Shown: positions 6,812 through 7,991 of the stretch, in pieces | How positions within the stretch are numbered: position 1 is the first letter of the stretch | Layout: every line of letters starts with the position of its first letter | The notes under the pieces: model-generated | Databases searched by the model: none | What the model saw: only the letters and a program-made list of their open reading frames with translations | What the model was told of the DNA's origin: nothing | Program-made: the position numbers and the translations under genes | Assembly: GCA_036566745.1 (NCBI GenBank) | Contig: DATCVR010000387.1 | Location: 1-7,991, forward strand | Direction: 5' to 3' | Origin: DATCVR01 sp036566745 | Lineage (GTDB): Bacteria; Actinomycetota; Actinomycetes; Jiangellales; Jiangellaceae | DNA: 7,991 nucleotides

Positions 6812-6841
6812 ACCGTAGCATATACCGTACGGTGTACGGTA
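6812..6841. promoter_or_regulatory. Compound TetR-type operator between the divergent regulator and exporter genes
   Basis: Two overlapping inverted repeats share bases. TATACCGTACGGTGTA (6821-6836) has a perfect 10-base palindromic core, ACCGTACGGT (6824-6833), and one mismatched pair in its outer arms. TACCGTA, five bases, then TACGGTA (6823-6841) is a perfect 7-base inverted repeat. A third ACCGTA half-site at 6812-6817 lies 12 bases upstream of the one at 6824, in direct orientation. The block is AT-rich compared with its surroundings and sits midway in the 131-base gap between the divergent starts. On the minus strand it contains a -10-like TATGCT (6817-6822). A TetR-family dimer bound here would probably cover the exporter promoter and perhaps its own. 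The assignment of which protein binds is inference from position. Confidence 0.7.
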
Positions 6842-6884
6842 GCCCAGCGAGGACGCCGGCCACCAGACCCGGGAGACTTGGCGC

Positions 6885-7655
6885 ATGAGCGGACGACGAC
6901 GTTCCGGCGCCGACCCCGGCCGCACCCTCGCGCTGTTGTGGGGACCGCACGGCCAGCCCGGGCGGTCCGGCCTGAGCGTGCGCTCGATCGTCGCGGCGGC
7001 GATCGAGCTGGCCGACACCGACGGACTCGACGCCGTGTCGATGCGGCACGTGGCGGAGCGACTCGGTGTCGGCACGATGTCGCTGTACACGCACGTCCCC
7101 GGCAAGACCGAGCTCGTCGATCTGATGCTCGACACCGTTCACGGCCGGCTCTACGCCGACGTGTCGACGCCGTCGGAGCAGCCGGGCGGATGGCGGGGAG
7201 CGCTGGAGTTCATCGCTGCGCGCAACTGGGCGCTCTACGGTGAGCACCCGTGGCTGCTCGACGTGCTCGGCACCCGCTCCGGGCTGGGGCCCAACGTGGC
7301 GCTGAAGTACGAGGCCGAGTTGCGCCCGCTGGACGGGATCGGCCTGTCGGATCTCGAGATGGACTCGGTGCTCACGCTGGTCCTCACCCATGTGGCCGGG
7401 ACCGCGCGGATGCGGGCGGACATGGACCGCACCCGCGACGTCACCGGCCAGACCGACGTCGAATGGTGGGTCGAGACCGCGCCGATTCTCGAGCGGGTCA
7501 TGGACGCCTCCAGGTTCCCGGTGTCGGGACGTGTGGGCACCGCGGTCGGCGAGCAGTTCCAGGCCTCGGCCGATCCGGGCCACGCCCTGACCTTCGGCCT
7601 GGCCCGCATCCTCGACGGGGTCGCCGAGCTGATCGCGAGCCGGCAGGGCGGCTGA
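6885..7655 (+). CDS. TetR/AcrR-family transcriptional regulator
   Basis: This 256-residue DNA-binding repressor probably controls the divergent ABC exporter. After a 30-residue N-terminal extension containing LLWGPHG, the TetR N-terminal domain spans about 31-78. SIVAAAIELADTDGLDAVSM forms the first helix and turn, VAERLGV the second helix, and GTMSLYTHVPGKTEL (63-77) the recognition helix and following turn. The rest is helical and resembles the TetR-class C-terminal ligand domain, including WRGALEFIAARNWALYGEHPWL and TLVLTHVAGTARM. The ATG at 6885 has GGGAG at 6871-6875, 9 bases upstream. Overlapping inverted repeats at 6812-6841 lie between it and the exporter genes and are the likely operator. 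The gene ends in RQGG and its last 15 bases, including the stop, are repeated just downstream. The inducer is unknown. Confidence 0.92.
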   Translation: MSGRRRSGADPGRTLALLWGPHGQPGRSGLSVRSIVAAAIELADTDGLDAVSMRHVAERLGVGTMSLYTHVPGKTELVDLMLDTVHGRLYADVSTPSEQPGGWRGALEFIAARNWALYGEHPWLLDVLGTRSGLGPNVALKYEAELRPLDGIGLSDLEMDSVLTLVLTHVAGTARMRADMDRTRDVTGQTDVEWWVETAPILERVMDASRFPVSGRVGTAVGEQFQASADPGHALTFGLARILDGVAELIASRQGG

Positions 7656-7685
7656 CTGGCACAGGCTGGTCGGCAGGGCGGCTGA
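7641..7685 (+). repeat. Direct repeat of the regulator's last codons and stop
   Basis: CGGCAGGGCGGCTGA occurs at 7641-7655, where it encodes the final RQGG and stop of the TetR protein, and again at 7671-7685. The copies are exactly 30 bases apart, so the second copy is in the same frame. Readthrough of the first stop would add ten residues and end on an identical RQGG-stop. This looks like a small local duplication at the 3' end of the gene. Confidence 0.8.
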
Positions 7686-7832
7686 GTCGAGCCACGCCCG
7701 GATCACCGATTGTGGGGAACTACCAAGAACCGCTCGAATCGCTCGTCCTTCGCGTCGGCGATACTCGGCTGCGGGCCCCGACAGTCTGGACCCAGCCGCC
7801 ACGGAGGCGGTGACGACGACAGGAGGCCCACC
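7656..7832. other. Non-coding stretch between the TetR gene and bioY
   Basis: This 177-base gap holds the second copy of the TetR-end repeat, a short hairpin-forming pair CCGCC/GGCGG (7796-7800 and 7806-7810) without a T-run, and the AGGAGG (7821-7826) ribosome binding site of bioY, 6 bases before its ATG. I see no convincing promoter and no recognisable BirA- or BioQ-type operator. A weak TTGTGG (7710) with TCGAAT (7734) at 18-base spacing is the best promoter candidate, but it is poor. Confidence 0.5.
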
Positions 7833-7991
7833 ATGACCCAGTCGCTGCCGCCCGCTCCCACGCCGCGCCGCCGGCTGAGCTCCTCCGACGCCGCGCGCAT
7901 CGCCATGTTCGCCGCGCTGATCGCGGTCCTCGGCATGCCCGGATCCTTCAGCGTGTTCGGCAACGCCGTGCCGATCACCCTCCAGTCCATG
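7833..7991 (+). CDS. bioY: Biotin transporter BioY, N-terminal part (runs off the window)
   Basis: The first 53 codons are present and open to the window edge. BioY is the substrate-binding membrane (S) component of energy-coupling-factor biotin uptake and works alone or with BioM/BioN. After a polar, proline- and arginine-rich N-terminus, residues about 20-37 begin the first membrane helix (ARIAMFAALIAVLGMPG). These are followed by GNAVPITLQSM, the conserved VPITLQ segment that starts the BioY core. The ATG is supported by AGGAGG at 7821-7826. Biotin-uptake partners, if any, would lie downstream, outside the window. The gene is ordinary chromosomal content and appears unrelated to the conjugation-type cluster. 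Confidence 0.88.
   Translation, partial: MTQSLPPAPTPRRRLSSSDAARIAMFAALIAVLGMPGSFSVFGNAVPITLQSM

Noticed and set aside
4871..7135. A 754-codon open frame on the - strand covering permease, ATPase region and part of the TetR gene
   Set aside because: Only its 3' part from the ATG at 5701 is the permease. Upstream it runs out of frame through the real ATPase and antisense to the TetR gene, with Arg/Pro/Gly-rich sequence typical of high-GC shadow frames.
7796..7810. CCGCC-N5-GGCGG hairpin before bioY, considered as a terminator or riboswitch part
   Set aside because: The stem is short, there is no T-run, and no known biotin riboswitch class exists to match. In such GC-rich DNA a 5-base stem is expected by chance.

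Overview
The window comes from a high-GC actinobacterium. Most of it is about 65-75% GC with strongly G/C-ending codons, and the gene types match: a DrrA/DrrB-type ABC exporter with a divergent TetR regulator, a BioY biotin transporter, and an actinobacterial conjugation-type module. Genus cannot be decided from the sequence alone.

Region 1 (1-4854, all + strand) looks like the distal end of a conjugative (type IV secretion-like) operon, as found in actinobacterial integrative elements and plasmids. It holds the last codons of an upstream gene, a large polytopic membrane protein with a signal peptide and a long disordered tail (TrbL/VirB6-like), a small single-pass protein with a probable NTF2-like domain (VirB8/TcpC-like), a three-domain cell-wall hydrolase, and a 115-residue protein of unknown function. 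Genes overlap or sit a few bases apart, and a Shine-Dalgarno sequence is built around one stop codon, so co-translation is likely. The plausible division of labour is: channel protein in the membrane, assembly scaffold, then an enzyme that opens peptidoglycan for the apparatus. The energising ATPases, relaxase and integrase are not in the window and would have to lie upstream. Assignment to conjugation therefore rests on architecture and context.

Region 2 (4871-7655) is a self-contained exporter locus. A permease and an ATPase on the - strand are translationally coupled by an ATGA overlap. They are transcribed away from a TetR-family repressor on the + strand, with a compound inverted-repeat operator between them at about 6812-6841. 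The expected logic is that the TetR protein represses the exporter, and perhaps itself, until a ligand is bound.

Region 3 (7656-7991) is a 177-base non-coding stretch followed by the first 53 codons of bioY, which runs off the window. The change from conjugation-type to ordinary chromosomal-type genes falls at the 16-base convergent gap 4855-4870. No tRNA, attachment site or integrase is visible there.

The points most worth a second look are the triple-domain hydrolase, the lower-GC block inside the polytopic membrane gene, the unknown 115-residue protein, and the nested operator. No clearly new defence or other undescribed system is visible.
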